Shown here in pieces: positions 55,150 to 64,000 of a stretch of 64,000 nucleotides of DNA (positions are counted from its first letter, which is position 1; the number at the start of each line of letters is the position of its first letter). This stretch comes from Candidatus Hydrothermarchaeum profundi (lineage in GTDB: Archaea > Hydrothermarchaeota > Hydrothermarchaeia > Hydrothermarchaeales > Hydrothermarchaeaceae), in the NCBI GenBank assembly GCA_002011125.2, contig MTMF02000008.1, positions 1 to 64,000 of the forward strand. The letters are read 5' to 3'. The position numbers and the translations under genes are program-made. The notes beneath the pieces are model-generated. The model was given only the letters and a program-made list of their open reading frames with translations. It ran no database searches and was not told the origin of the DNA.

Positions 55150-55761
55150 ATGAGGTTTGACCTTCATATTCACAGCAGATATTCAAAAGACAGCAATCTC
55201 CATCCCAAGGTGATTTTGAACACAGCTAAGTTAAGAGGATTAGATGGCATTGCAGTAACGGATCACAATACGATAAAGGGAGGAGTAGAAGCAAGTAAAA
55301 TAGCGGAAAATATTGAAGTAATAGTAGGCGCTGAAATAAAGACAAATAAGGGCGAGATAATAGGATATTTTTTAAACGAGGAGATAAAATCTAGGAGCTT
55401 CTGGGAGGTAATTGACGAGATGAGATCTCAAGGTGCAATGATCAGCATACCTCACCCCTTCGATTTTTTTAGAATAAACAGATTAAGATTTAACGAAGAA
55501 ATGCTTAAAGCGGTGGATGCTATTGAAGTAATAAATTCCAGATGTGTTTTTGATAAGTTTAACAGAAAAGCATTAGAACTTGCAGAGAAATATGGCCTAA
55601 GAAAGACCGCTGGAAGTGATGCTCATAGCGTAGATGAAATAGGGGCGTCTGGAGTAGTGGCAGATTCCATAAATGATATAATTGAAGGTAGAATAAGTTT
55701 TTTTGGGGGCAGGACCTCTGCTATGGATCTCATATTTACCCGGATTAAAAAAAATAAATGA
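55150..55761 (+). CDS. PHP-domain metal-dependent phosphoesterase
   Basis: About 203 aa. PHP motifs: FDLHIHSRYSKDSNL (HxH), VTDHNTIKGG, the HPFDFF block and GSDAHSVDEIG (DxH). All metal ligands for a three-metal site appear present. Family members hydrolyse phosphoesters of nucleotides or histidinol phosphate; this short form is often an RNA/nucleotide phosphatase. Start ATG 55150 is preferred since the family begins MRFDLHIHS; the track's 55132 adds MNFFKL. Confidence 0.88.
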   Translation: MRFDLHIHSRYSKDSNLHPKVILNTAKLRGLDGIAVTDHNTIKGGVEASKIAENIEVIVGAEIKTNKGEIIGYFLNEEIKSRSFWEVIDEMRSQGAMISIPHPFDFFRINRLRFNEEMLKAVDAIEVINSRCVFDKFNRKALELAEKYGLRKTAGSDAHSVDEIGASGVVADSINDIIEGRISFFGGRTSAMDLIFTRIKKNK

Positions 55762-55773
55762 GAGGAAAAAAAT

Positions 55774-56439
55774 ATGGAAGAAAAGAGAAAAGCCGCGGTA
55801 TCAGCAGTTGGTTTAGTAAAAGATGGAGATATAGTAGGTTTAGGCACAGGGTCTACGGCCAGATATGCCATCTTGGAGTTAGGTAAAAAGATCGAGAAGG
55901 AGGAATTGGATATCCTAGGGATACCTACATCAAAAGCTACGGAAGCACTAGCTAAAAAGTGTGGTATTCCATTAACAACCCTCCAAGAATATGAAGTTAT
56001 AGATATAGATATTGACGGGGCTGATCAGGTTGACAGCGATTTAAATTTAATAAAAGGTGGGGGTGGAGCGCATACACGGGAAAAAATCGTGGCATCATGC
56101 TCAAAGAGGTTGGTAATAATAGTCGATGACAGTAAGCTTGTTAAAAAATTGAACATTCCTGTACCAGTAGAGGTACTGCCTTTTTCTTGGAAACCTACGG
56201 CATCTAAAATAAAAGAACTCGGAGCCAACCCAATTATTCGTCAGACTGATGATAATAGAGAATATATTACTGACAACAAAAACTTTATACTCGATTGCGA
56301 TTTTGGATTAATTAAGGACCCAAGAAAGTTGGAAAAGGAGCTCAACGAGGTTATAGGAGTGATTGAAAACGGCATTTTCGCTGGCTTTACTTGTGAAGTC
56401 CATGTAGGGTCCAAAAAAGGAGTGAACATATTAAAATAA
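55774..56439 (+). CDS. rpiA: Ribose-5-phosphate isomerase A
   Basis: 221 aa. Interconverts ribose-5-P and ribulose-5-P. Motifs: GLGTGSTARYAI, IDIDGADQVDSDLNLIKGGG with the catalytic Asp/Glu region, and FILDCDFGLI. Ribosome site GAGAGGAAAAAAAT. Its stop codon abuts the 5' end of the tRNA gene with no gap, so rpiA and the tRNA probably share a transcript. Confidence 0.95.
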   Translation: MEEKRKAAVSAVGLVKDGDIVGLGTGSTARYAILELGKKIEKEELDILGIPTSKATEALAKKCGIPLTTLQEYEVIDIDIDGADQVDSDLNLIKGGGGAHTREKIVASCSKRLVIIVDDSKLVKKLNIPVPVEVLPFSWKPTASKIKELGANPIIRQTDDNREYITDNKNFILDCDFGLIKDPRKLEKELNEVIGVIENGIFAGFTCEVHVGSKKGVNILK

Positions 56440-56533
56440 GCCGGGGTAACTCAGCCTGGTTAGAGTGCCACGCTCATAGGGATTTCAGGCCTGGGAAACG
56501 TGGAAGCCGCGGGTTCGAAGCCCGTCCCCGGCA
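56440..56533 (+). tRNA. tRNA-Met(CAT), elongator type, with a 19-nt intron
   Basis: Acceptor GCCGGGG pairs with CCCCGGC (56526-56532), discriminator A. D stem ACTC/GAGT, anticodon stem CCACG/CGTGG, T arm GCGGG-TTCGAAG-CCCGT. The loop reads CTCATA, then 19 extra nt (56479-56497, GGGATTTCAGGCCTGGGAA), then A: an intron at 37/38, typical of archaeal tRNAs, with TAGG/CCTG forming a central bulge-helix-bulge helix. Anticodon at 56475-56477. The CCA is not encoded. Elongator Met rather than tRNA-Ile2 is inferred from the acceptor; exact splice bases are inferred from the loop. Confidence 0.88.
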
Positions 56534-56727
56534 CTCCTTAGTCATCATATCAAAAATCTACATAGGAGAGTTTGCATCTAAGCTTTTAGGTAATATTCTC
56601 TGCATCTTAAGCGTGTTTTTTCAATTTCAGATCTATGTACTAAGAACCTGTTAATATAAAAGCATAGAAGGGAACAAATAATCATAAATATGGGAGAAGC
56701 TTGATTATCTAATCAGGAGGCAATAAT

Positions 56728-59247
56728 CTGACAGACAACAAAAAAGTGAGTGGTAGGATTATACCGTCAGCTACTACAGGTGTTCCAGAAGGGGTAGCAG
56801 GTGCGGTACATATCGAACTGCCCATAGTCAACTTGGAATGTGTCACATGCGTGGCTACGATAGAGAAGTCTCTAAAGAGATTACCTGGCGTAATCGAATG
56901 TAAAGTCAATTTCGTAAACCAGAAGGCATTTGTGGTATATGATCCCGCGAGTATAAATCTAACAGACATAGTAAAAAATATTGAAGCTCTAAGCTATAAG
57001 GTGGGAGGCGCGGAAGTAAGAATTATCATCAAAGATATGAAATGTGCCTCGTGTGTAACTAGAATAGAAGGCGTTTTAAACAGGACAGCGGGTGTGATTT
57101 CGGCAGTAGTAAACCCGGCTACAGGAGAGGCGCTCATACACTATCTCCCAGAAATTACCAATATAAAAAATCTTACCCAAGCAATCGAAACCGTTGGGTA
57201 TCAGACAGTGACTATGCCGAAGGAGGAGCCGGTTGATAGAGAGGCAGAGGCACATGAGAAGGAATATAAAAGCCTCATGAGAAAATTCTACTTTGCTGGC
57301 GTAATTTCTGTTCCCGTCATGATCATAGGCTACCCGAAATTTTTCCCTGTATTAAAAGACATGAACATTGAAATGTTGAGACTTTTATGGGGTATAACAG
57401 GTATTGCCGCATTTTTTGTGCTTTTTTATTCTGGGAACCATTTTTTTAGAGGTGCATGGGGCGCATTTAAGCACCGGGCTGCCGATATGAATACCCTAAT
57501 TGCGATAGGAACAGGTACGGCATGGGTTTACTCTTCCGTTACTATCCTATTCCCAGACATATTTCCCGAAGGGACATCTGAACCTTTTTATGATGTAGTC
57601 GCGGTGGTAATCGCGCTTGTAGTGCTCGGTCAAGCGTTGGAGATAAAGGCAAAGGGCAGGACATCTGAGGCAATCAAGAAGCTCATGGGTATGCAGGCCA
57701 AGACCGCTAGGGTGATAAGAGACGGCCAAGAGGTGGATATTCCGATAGAAGAAGTACTGGTAGGTGATACTATTATTGTGAGACCTGGGGAGAAGATCCC
57801 TGTGGATGGAAATGTGGTTGAGGGCAACTCATCAGTAGATGAGTCAATGATTACAGGTGAGCCCATACCGGTTGAGAAAAGAGAAGGTGACGAGGTTATA
57901 GGAGGCACTATCAATAAAACTGGTTCATTTAAGTTTATAGCTAAAAAAGTGGGAAAGGATACCGCTCTTGCCCAGATAATTAAAATGGTTCAGGATGCTC
58001 AGGGGTCTAAGGCCCCTATCGCAAGGATGGCTGACAGAATATCCTCCTATTTTGTCCCGACAGTTATGATAATCTCCGTCGTCACATTTCTGGTATGGTA
58101 CAATTTTGGTCCTCCCCCGGCTTTGGTTTTTGCGCTTGTGACCGCCGTGACTGTCCTGATTATTGCATGTCCATGTGCACTTGGTCTGGCAACACCGATG
58201 TCGCTTATGATCGGCATTGGTAAAGGCGCGGAGAATGGTATACTCATAAGGAATGGTGAAGCACTGGAGAAAGCACAGGCACTGGATGCAATTGTTCTTG
58301 ATAAGACTGGTACCATTACCTTGGGGAAACCATCCCTTACGGATGTGATCACTCTGGAAGGCTTCAGTGAGGAGGATGTGCTCATGAATGCCGCCGCCGT
58401 TGAGAAAGGTTCAGAACATCCTTTAGGAGAGGCTATAATCGAGGGAGCAAAAGAGAGGGGTATTAGCATTCCTGACTCCAATAAATTTAAAGCCATTCCA
58501 GGGCATGGAGTTCAAGCAGAGGTAATGGGAAAGATAGTGGTACTTGGGAACAAAAAGCTCATGCTCCAGAAGGGAGGTGTTTTATCGCATCTTGAGGAAG
58601 AATCCAAAAAACTTGCAGAAGGTGGCAAGACACCGATGTATCTCATGATAGATGGCAAAGTTGCTGGAATAATTGCCGTCGCCGATACCATCAAAGAGGA
58701 TTCTGTAGGTGCGGTTAAGATTATGAAAGAACTTGGGCTTGAGGTGGTCATGCTTACAGGAGACAATGAGCGTACTGCAAAAGCTATCGCCCGCCAGGTT
58801 GGGATTGAGCGCGTGCTGGCAGAGGTGTTGCCTGAAGATAAAGCTCGTCAGATCCAGCTCTTACAGGCAGAGGGGAAGACTGTCGCAATGGTCGGTGATG
58901 GGATAAATGATGCTCCGGCACTCGCCCAGGCAGATGTAGGCATGGCAATTGGTACAGGTACTGATGTTGCTATAGAGGCATCAGACATTACGTTTATCAA
59001 GGGGAGCCTTAAAAGTGTTTCAACTGCCATCCAAATCTCAAAAGCTACCATGAAAAATATCCGTGAGAATCTCTTTGGTGCATTCTTTTATAACAGTATG
59101 GGGATACCCATAGCGGCAGGGGTTTTATACCCCTTTACCGGCGTGCTGTTATCCCCTCTCATTGCAGGTGCTGCTATGGCCTTCTCGTCTGTCACTGTCG
59201 TTACTAATGCCAATAGGCTTAGGGCATTTAAACCTAAGGAGGCGTGA
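56728..59247 (+). CDS. copA: Cu(+)-exporting P-type ATPase CopA with apparent CTG start
   Basis: About 839 aa. Two N-terminal metal-binding domains ([28 protein letters not shown]), eight membrane helices with the CPC ion site ([13 protein letters not shown]), phosphorylation site [18 protein letters not shown], and hinge [16 protein letters not shown]. It exports Cu(I) (or Ag). GGAGG lies 7 nt before an in-frame CTG at 56728, while the track's GTG at 56746 is 25 nt away; I take CTG as the likely start, adding six residues. By eye the GC content is higher than in its neighbours, which may mean transfer. Confidence 0.9.
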   Translation: MTDNKKVSGRIIPSATTGVPEGVAGAVHIELPIVNLECVTCVATIEKSLKRLPGVIECKVNFVNQKAFVVYDPASINLTDIVKNIEALSYKVGGAEVRIIIKDMKCASCVTRIEGVLNRTAGVISAVVNPATGEALIHYLPEITNIKNLTQAIETVGYQTVTMPKEEPVDREAEAHEKEYKSLMRKFYFAGVISVPVMIIGYPKFFPVLKDMNIEMLRLLWGITGIAAFFVLFYSGNHFFRGAWGAFKHRAADMNTLIAIGTGTAWVYSSVTILFPDIFPEGTSEPFYDVVAVVIALVVLGQALEIKAKGRTSEAIKKLMGMQAKTARVIRDGQEVDIPIEEVLVGDTIIVRPGEKIPVDGNVVEGNSSVDESMITGEPIPVEKREGDEVIGGTINKTGSFKFIAKKVGKDTALAQIIKMVQDAQGSKAPIARMADRISSYFVPTVMIISVVTFLVWYNFGPPPALVFALVTAVTVLIIACPCALGLATPMSLMIGIGKGAENGILIRNGEALEKAQALDAIVLDKTGTITLGKPSLTDVITLEGFSEEDVLMNAAAVEKGSEHPLGEAIIEGAKERGISIPDSNKFKAIPGHGVQAEVMGKIVVLGNKKLMLQKGGVLSHLEEESKKLAEGGKTPMYLMIDGKVAGIIAVADTIKEDSVGAVKIMKELGLEVVMLTGDNERTAKAIARQVGIERVLAEVLPEDKARQIQLLQAEGKTVAMVGDGINDAPALAQADVGMAIGTGTDVAIEASDITFIKGSLKSVSTAIQISKATMKNIRENLFGAFFYNSMGIPIAAGVLYPFTGVLLSPLIAGAAMAFSSVTVVTNANRLRAFKPKEA

Positions 59248-59248
59248 G

Positions 59249-59617
59249 ATGTCCGCGGTTATCGTAAATCTAGTAGGGATAGGACTCATAATATTCATTA
59301 TATGGTTTTTCTGGTTCCCTAAAAAAGAAGGGGTTAAAGCTACTTTGACCGGTGATGTCCAAGAGGTACAAGTAACTGTCAAAGGAGGCTATAGTCCGGA
59401 TGTTATTGTGGTAAGGGCTGGAAAACCTGTGAGACTGAATTTTCTACGTCAGGAGTCTTCTTCGTGTACAGAGATGGTGGTTTTCGGTGATTTTAACAAG
59501 TCTGCAAAGTTACCGGAGGGAGAAGTTGTTCCTGTAGAATTTACTCCAGAAAAACCCGGTGAGTACGAGTTTCACTGCCAGATGGGTATGATAAGAGGGA
59601 AATTGATAGTAGAATGA
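59249..59617 (+). CDS. Membrane-anchored cupredoxin-like protein
   Basis: 122 aa from ATG 59249, with AAGGAGG 6 nt before it; the track start 59162 is inside copA. One membrane helix (IVNLVGIGLIIFIIWFFW) and a cupredoxin-type beta domain (GYSPDVIVVRAGKPVRLNF ... SCTEMVVFGDF ... FHCQMGMIRG). Cys, His and Met in the normal type 1 order could bind copper. Translated right after copA (1 bp gap), so it may be a copper chaperone or scavenger for the pump. Confidence 0.85.
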   Translation: MSAVIVNLVGIGLIIFIIWFFWFPKKEGVKATLTGDVQEVQVTVKGGYSPDVIVVRAGKPVRLNFLRQESSSCTEMVVFGDFNKSAKLPEGEVVPVEFTPEKPGEYEFHCQMGMIRGKLIVE

Positions 59618-59918
59618 ATATTCCTGTAACCAAAGGCTTCTTTTAGCTTATGCCTTCGCAACTTATCGCAGTAGTTTTCGGCATTCATCTTTGCAATGCC
59701 GCCATTCTTTGCTCCGTCTATAAGAGTCTTGCTCAGGTCTCTCTAGGTATCAGGTTGGTAGTTTCGTCTCTTGGAAAAAAGGAAATATGAATTTTTTCTT
59801 CATATCTTAAAGCCAGTCTAATTCAAAAGCCCTCCTTTTACAGCGCATTCTATAAGCCGTAGATAAACTAAACTAAAAAAGCTATTAAAGGGGAATTCCT
59901 CATTTTAATAGAGGAAGG
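59618..59918. other. Intergenic region holding a possible gene remnant
   Basis: No complete gene. On the minus strand an uninterrupted frame of about 45 codons (about 59620-59745) reads RDLSKTLIDGAKNGG then IAKMNAENYCDKLRR and runs into the cupredoxin gene's end, without a start codon or ribosome site. It looks like the tail of a decayed protein-coding gene, family unknown. The rest shows T-rich stretches but no clear terminator hairpin. Confidence 0.3.
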
Positions 59919-60734
59919 TTACGCTTTTTTCTTAAAAGGTGTAGGTCTCCATTCAGCTGCTTTTCTTTCACTGTTTTCTTTCCCTACCGGGCAGGAATCG
60001 TGGCAGATAGTGCATTCCGTTAGTGCTCTTTTATCTACTATTCTAAAATACTTCATCGCTTCCTCAGACGGTTTATCAAAAAGTTCTTGAGGGACGATGC
60101 AACGATCAAAATTAACTTTTTTGCCTGGTTCAACTCCGTAGGAATACCCTGGGATTATCGCTTGAGTGGGACATGCCTTAATGCAAATCTCACAGTCTTT
60201 ACAGAGGTCGCCTTCCCCGCCATGTGTAAACTTCCATGGCTCGTCAGGTTCTAGCTTGGCGGTTGTTAATATCCCTACCCATCGTTGGCGGGGACCATAC
60301 TTTGGTGTTAATACCAGAGTCATTTTACCTATGAATCCCAATCCTGCAAGGGTTGCCGCCGCTTTTAGGTGGATCCCCGCATTTGTGGGTACAGCATCAT
60401 AGCCTTTGTCCCACAACCATTTGCAAACTCTCCAGGCACGGGCCTCTACGATTTCATAATACATGTTGTAATAGACACTCCCTTCGACTATATCAAAAGG
60501 TATCTTGTCTGGTGGGATAGCAGAAGCCACTACAGTATTCATTGCTCTGTCCCAAACATGAAATCCTAAGACGATTACGGATTTAACTCCCGGCATAAAT
60601 TCTGATGGTTTTGATAAGCCTCTGTGTGGTGGAAACGGGACTTTCTCCAGCTCTTCTAGGTCAGGAACTCCAAAAAACTCAAACTCATTCTCAAATGCTA
60701 CTTTTCTTAACTCCTCCTTTAAATTAGAAGCCAT
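59919..60734 (-). CDS. Fe-S protein related to QueG / reductive dehalogenase family
   Basis: 271 aa. N-terminal alpha/beta part ending in AATLAGLGFIGKMTLVLTPK, similar to the cofactor-binding region of epoxyqueuosine reductase, then two ferredoxin motifs: CKDCEICIKACPTQAI and ECTICHDSCPVGK. It lacks about 100 residues compared with bacterial QueG (near 370 aa). In a genome carrying tgt and queA, completion of queuosine (epoxyqueuosine to queuosine) is one possible role; many archaeal homologues have unknown function. ATG at 60734 with AAAGGAGGA inside codons 6-8 and no clear upstream site. Confidence 0.65.
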   Translation of the reverse strand: MASNLKEELRKVAFENEFEFFGVPDLEELEKVPFPPHRGLSKPSEFMPGVKSVIVLGFHVWDRAMNTVVASAIPPDKIPFDIVEGSVYYNMYYEIVEARAWRVCKWLWDKGYDAVPTNAGIHLKAAATLAGLGFIGKMTLVLTPKYGPRQRWVGILTTAKLEPDEPWKFTHGGEGDLCKDCEICIKACPTQAIIPGYSYGVEPGKKVNFDRCIVPQELFDKPSEEAMKYFRIVDKRALTECTICHDSCPVGKENSERKAAEWRPTPFKKKA

Positions 60735-60968
60735 ATACCAACTTTAATTAGGCTGTGATATTTAAAATTTTCTATTTTAAACCATCTTAAATATACTCTC
60801 TTTTGAAAAAAAGAGTTAATATTAAATATATTATACGTATAGTATCTTAATAAGAATGTAAAATCAAAAAATAAGAAAAATAAATTAAACTTTTCAGACA
60901 TAATCCTACATGTTTTAATGAGCACCTTAAAAAATAATTCATAATTTTCTCCAAAATTATGCTTTCAT

Positions 60969-62224
60969 ATGAAACTAAAGCTGTGTAAATTTTGTCAGTA
61001 ATGTCGCAAAGAAAATAAAAATTAAATTACCTGATATAGGCACGCCAGCTAGACCTTGGAAATTTGGAGAAAATATTAAAAAATCAGGGAAGGGAATAAA
61101 GAATACCAACAAAAATAAGAGTAGAGATACTGACCCAGAAACTGGAAAATTAATTAGTGGGATAGTTGAACAAAATGATATTAAAATTTCGAGGATCAGA
61201 AACCTAGAGAGTTATTGTGAGATTGGAACATATGCTAGAGTTCAGATAGAACATCTGCCTGACAATGTTATTAGTTTAGTAGACAACCAGAGAATAAATA
61301 TAATTTTAGAGTCACCGGACATTGGAGAGCAAACACTAGGAGTTGAATTAACAAATTCTGAAATTTCTAGTATTAAGGATAAAATAAATAACCCGACATT
61401 AACTGTTTCAACTAGCTATGGTGTCCTGAGGGATATTAGTGAAGCAAGTGATCCTAAGGCAGCATTTCTACTCGCCTTGAGATCTGGGGATATCAAGATA
61501 ACATCAAAGAACCCAAAATTTAAATTCGCAAATTTTATTTCTCGTATATATCAAAAAAACCCATATAAAAGCTATAATATCAACAAAGGAAGTAGTAAAG
61601 AAATAATTTTCAACGGAGCGAGAGCAACGCTAACCATTACTGTCCATAGGATTAGAGTTGTGTCGATACCAAAGGATAACACATTGCGGGTTATTAATAG
61701 ATATGGCACAGTCAGAGGGTATATGCCTAACTCAGGCCTGAGGATTATAAATCGTTGGCATAATCTCTATTCTAGAACAGCAGGAATTTATAGGCATCCT
61801 TCAACTTATTATAGAGGCTGGAGTACTCGAGTAACTTCGTATACTTCTTATAGATATACGCCCCCCCAGACATTTCACGGTTTATAATCCTGCTAGAAAT
61901 CCTAGAATGTTCTTTTACGGTAGTACTTACACCCCAATAAACACTGGTTTGGATAATTCTGTGGTAGATGTCGCTTTCGAGAGAACTTTAGTTGGTGTCG
62001 ACGTAGATTTAGGATATGATATTGAAAAGGTAGCTTATTATACGATGGGGGCAGTAGCAAGTATTGCTCCTGAAACCCCTGAGATTATTGTACAGGTATT
62101 TAATAATGGCACTTTAATTGCAGAGTTTGAAGTTCAAACACAAGCTGTTTTAGACTTAACCGAGGGACTAATCTCAGAGCAAGAGTTCATAGATAAAATT
62201 GACAAAAAAGTACAACGGGAGTGA
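60969..62224 (+). pseudogene. Hypothetical gene broken by frameshifts
   Basis: Two track ORFs (61477 and 61907) are parts of one coding region of about 418 aa. From ATG 60969 (MKLKLCKFC) the frame meets a stop at 60999; one base shift near 60996 opens a frame that runs from SNVAKKIKIKLPD through to ...SYRYTPPQ, and a second shift at the C7 run (61861-61867) continues it as RHFTVYNPARNPRM to the stop at 62224. With C6 the reading would be uninterrupted. No family recognised; a Cys pair near the start (CKFC), a Tyr/Arg/Ser-rich middle and an acidic end. Either decay or homopolymer errors. Confidence 0.6.
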
Positions 62225-62274
62225 AAACATTTTGAATAAAATTTTATGTTGCTCTCTTTCAATATTACTTTCCT

Positions 62275-63279
62275 ATGAATAAATATGCCGATGGATTAAG
62301 TTTTAGTATAGAGTTTATTCCAAGTGAAGACTATCTCAAGACGATATACCACGGTGTATTAGCAGAGAAATCAGGATTTGATTGCATCTGGGTTACCCAT
62401 CACTTCAATAACTTGGATGTTTATATAGTTTTAACCACTATAGCTAACTACACTAACAGGATTCTACTCGGGCCGGGGGTCACAAATCCCTATCTCTATC
62501 ATCCAGTATTAAATGCTTCCACCGTCTTATCTTTGGATAAAATATCGGGCGGCAGAGCGGTTTTTGGAATTGGAGCTGGCGATAAAACTACTTTAGATTC
62601 TGCAGGCATTGAGAGGAAGAATCCTGTGGAAACTATTGAAGAGAGCATAGAAATAATTAGAGGGTTATTGAGAGGAGAAAGAGTAAATTACAATGGTAGA
62701 ATATATAAAATACCTGGTGTTGCTCTAAACATTAAGGCTGATAGGGAGATCCCTGTATACGTTGGTGCTCAAGGTCCTAGGATGCTTGAGATGGCTGGTA
62801 GGGTATCTGACGGAGTTTTAGTGAATGCGTCTCATGAAAAGGACTTAGAATTTGCAATAAGGCAGATAAATAAAGGAAAGGGAGAAAGGCGCCGTAAGAT
62901 AGATGTATCTGCTTTTACTTGTTTCTCGGTGGACTCGGATCCAAAAAAGGCGAAAAAAGCAGCGCGGCCTATGGTGGCATTCATCGTTGCAGGATCTCAT
63001 CGTTCAATATTAGAGAGACATAATATCCCCAGGGAGGAGATAGATACTATAAAAGGATTCCTAACTGAAGGAAAATATAAAAAGGCCTTTGAATCAGTAA
63101 CCGATCACATGATGGATTCTTTTTGTATTTATGGCACTCCTAAAGAATGTCTTCAAAAGATAGAAGAACTTGAAAAGCTTGGCGTTTCTCAAATTGTGAT
63201 AGGCTCACCAATAGGGCCCGATAAAGAAAAGTCAATTAAATTGATTAGAGATAAAATCATGCCTGCGGTGAGGATTTAA
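62275..63279 (+). CDS. mer: 5,10-methylenetetrahydromethanopterin reductase (F420-dependent)
   Basis: 334 aa TIM-barrel of the luciferase-like family. The Mer motifs are complete: LSFSIEFIPSE, ILLGPGVTNPYLYHPVLNAS, LDKISGGRAVFGIGAGDKTT, IPVYVGAQGPRMLEMAG and IVIGSPIGPDKEKSI. Mer reduces methylene-H4MPT to methyl-H4MPT with F420H2, or the reverse, in the archaeal Wood-Ljungdahl/C1 pathway. It stands apart from other C1 genes here. No clear Shine-Dalgarno; the start at 62275 is the only in-frame ATG at the N-terminus. Confidence 0.93.
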   Translation: MNKYADGLSFSIEFIPSEDYLKTIYHGVLAEKSGFDCIWVTHHFNNLDVYIVLTTIANYTNRILLGPGVTNPYLYHPVLNASTVLSLDKISGGRAVFGIGAGDKTTLDSAGIERKNPVETIEESIEIIRGLLRGERVNYNGRIYKIPGVALNIKADREIPVYVGAQGPRMLEMAGRVSDGVLVNASHEKDLEFAIRQINKGKGERRRKIDVSAFTCFSVDSDPKKAKKAARPMVAFIVAGSHRSILERHNIPREEIDTIKGFLTEGKYKKAFESVTDHMMDSFCIYGTPKECLQKIEELEKLGVSQIVIGSPIGPDKEKSIKLIRDKIMPAVRI

Positions 63280-63691
63280 TTGTATCTGTTATATTTTCTT
63301 CGAAAAGTATACTCTCAAACCCAGAAGCCCCTCCGCCTCTTTTCTTTTTATAATAACCTATTAATGCGCCTATTACCGTAGTAATACCTAGAAGTGGAGG
63401 GCTAGAAACCAAGACTCCTATTAGCAGAGCACCTGCTAGATCTCCATTAAAGATTCTCAAAATCATTATTGATTGGGCAATAACCAACATAATTCCAAAA
63501 CCTAAGCCTAATAGTGAATTAACTATGTATGTTCGGTCAAATAAATCTGGACAAGTAATGCTTAATGGAGCGAGTGCTATTAGAATAAATACAAAGAAAC
63601 TGCTCGCAGTGGTTAAAGCGATAGTCATTAAAGCCGTGTAGAATAACAAAATTCTCCCAATGAGATGTATATCACCTGAGGGATAATCCAA
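63257..63691 (-). CDS. Small membrane protein, four helices
   Basis: Up to 144 aa with about four hydrophobic helices (ILLFYTALMTIALTTASSFF; LLGLGFGIMLVIAQSIMIL; LLIGVLVSSPPLLGITTVIG...) and a basic YYKKKRGGG after the last one. Not recognised. The start is uncertain: TTG 63691, or a codon near 63655-63670 after the AGGTGAT ribosome site (no ATG/GTG there). It overlaps the upstream gene's end by 20 bp and converges with mer. Confidence 0.5.
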   Translation of the reverse strand: MDYPSGDIHLIGRILLFYTALMTIALTTASSFFVFILIALAPLSITCPDLFDRTYIVNSLLGLGFGIMLVIAQSIMILRIFNGDLAGALLIGVLVSSPPLLGITTVIGALIGYYKKKRGGGASGFESILFEENITDTIKSSPQA

Positions 63692-64000
63692 AATTTTTTA
63701 GAACCTCCTTTATGCCTATTTTGGACCAGTTCAACTCGCTACTCCCACAAAATATCCTATTATTCAAATATTCGAGGTCTTCCCTTATCATTTGTGAGGA
63801 CAGACCTTTAGCTCTAAGTTCATCAACTGTCTTTATGATCTTTCTAGAGGCATTTATCTGATAGAGAATCTTCTCTTTTTCATCTTGGGTTAGTATCCCG
63901 TAGTTTTCTTTTATACTTGCTAATTTCATAGCAGATCTATACGTCAACTCAACTATCTCGCTCCGTTTGAGGTATTGGGTTTCATAGCTTAGAAGGTCTC
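63672..64000 (-). CDS. Unknown protein, partial at window edge
   Basis: The minus-strand frame stays open from 63672 to the window edge (DLLSYETQYLKRSEIVELTY ... ), so the track's TTG start at 63947 is internal and the gene continues beyond. The visible 109 aa are helical and charged (LTQDEKEKILYQINASRKII), not recognised. It overlaps the small membrane protein gene by 20 bp, so both are cotranscribed. Confidence 0.55.
   Translation of the reverse strand, partial: DLLSYETQYLKRSEIVELTYRSAMKLASIKENYGILTQDEKEKILYQINASRKIIKTVDELRAKGLSSQMIREDLEYLNNRIFCGSSELNWSKIGIKEVLKNFGLSLR

Overview
The window is most likely from an uncultivated, AT-rich euryarchaeal-type archaeon. The evidence is a CDC48/VCP ATPase, a V-type ATP synthase subunit I, a Tfx regulator, an FmdE-family protein, a 5,10-methylenetetrahydromethanopterin reductase (Mer), CheC/CheD chemotaxis proteins, BRE/TATA-like promoters and an intron-containing tRNA-Met(CAT). 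Mer means tetrahydromethanopterin C1 chemistry, while the centre of the window encodes nitrogen-oxide respiration. Hydrothermarchaeota, Archaeoglobi or Methanoperedens-like lineages are possible hosts, but that is inference and not shown by the sequence.

Layout. 1-6.8 kb: 3' part of cdc48, a lone V-ATPase subunit I, small stress and membrane genes, a universal stress gene broken by a one-base frameshift, a PRC-barrel protein. 6.8-8.9 kb: a bacterial-type tgt-queA pair (queuosine pathway), unusual for an archaeon. 9.1-16.8 kb: a cell-surface glycan block (two related polymerase-like membrane proteins, a GT4 glycosyltransferase, a GlcNAc-1-P-transferase-like protein, a secreted beta-propeller protein) interrupted by a BASS/ACR3-type transporter. 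16.8-19.6 kb: molybdenum block (Tfx, MobB, FmdE, MoeA). 19.9-24.1 kb: octaheme HAO-like cytochrome, NapA, NapD. 24.3-31.0 kb: two histidine kinases and two response regulators with winged-helix outputs in one overlapping operon. 32.1-43.9 kb: Rieske protein, split cytochrome b, hexaheme cytochrome c, and an NXR/periplasmic-Nar-type molybdoenzyme (beta, chaperone, HExxH protein, alpha, gamma), then a class-II-like cytochrome c and a hemerythrin-like protein. 44.0-46.3 kb: PadR regulator, cysteine desulfurase and two IscU scaffolds. 46.5-47.0 kb: a small RHH gene pair. 47.0-53.9 kb: chemotaxis operon mcp-cheW-cheY-cheB-cheA-cheC-cheD, without cheR. 54.0-59.6 kb: small genes, PHP phosphoesterase, rpiA, tRNA-Met, CopA copper ATPase and a cupredoxin-like protein. 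59.9-64 kb: a QueG-related Fe-S protein, a broken hypothetical gene, mer, and the window edge.

How it fits together. The 16.8-43.9 kb region reads as an anaerobic respiration island: Mo-cofactor synthesis, a NapA/octaheme-cytochrome route that could take nitrate to ammonium, a second nitrate/nitrite molybdoenzyme wired to a bc-type complex, and redox-type sensors. A nearly identical 31-bp element (19-bp dyad TTTGAAA-N5-TTTCAAA joined to a BRE/TATA) lies before the hao-nap operon and before moeA, and a degenerate copy lies before the Rieske operon. This suggests one regulator, perhaps one of the two response regulators, controls the island. This shared element and the dual nitrate system are the most interesting signals in the window.

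Several genes start at TTG (tgt, cheC, cheB). Two appear to use ACG and CTG behind very strong Shine-Dalgarno sequences. Two genes carry frameshifts at homopolymer runs, which may be real decay or assembly error.
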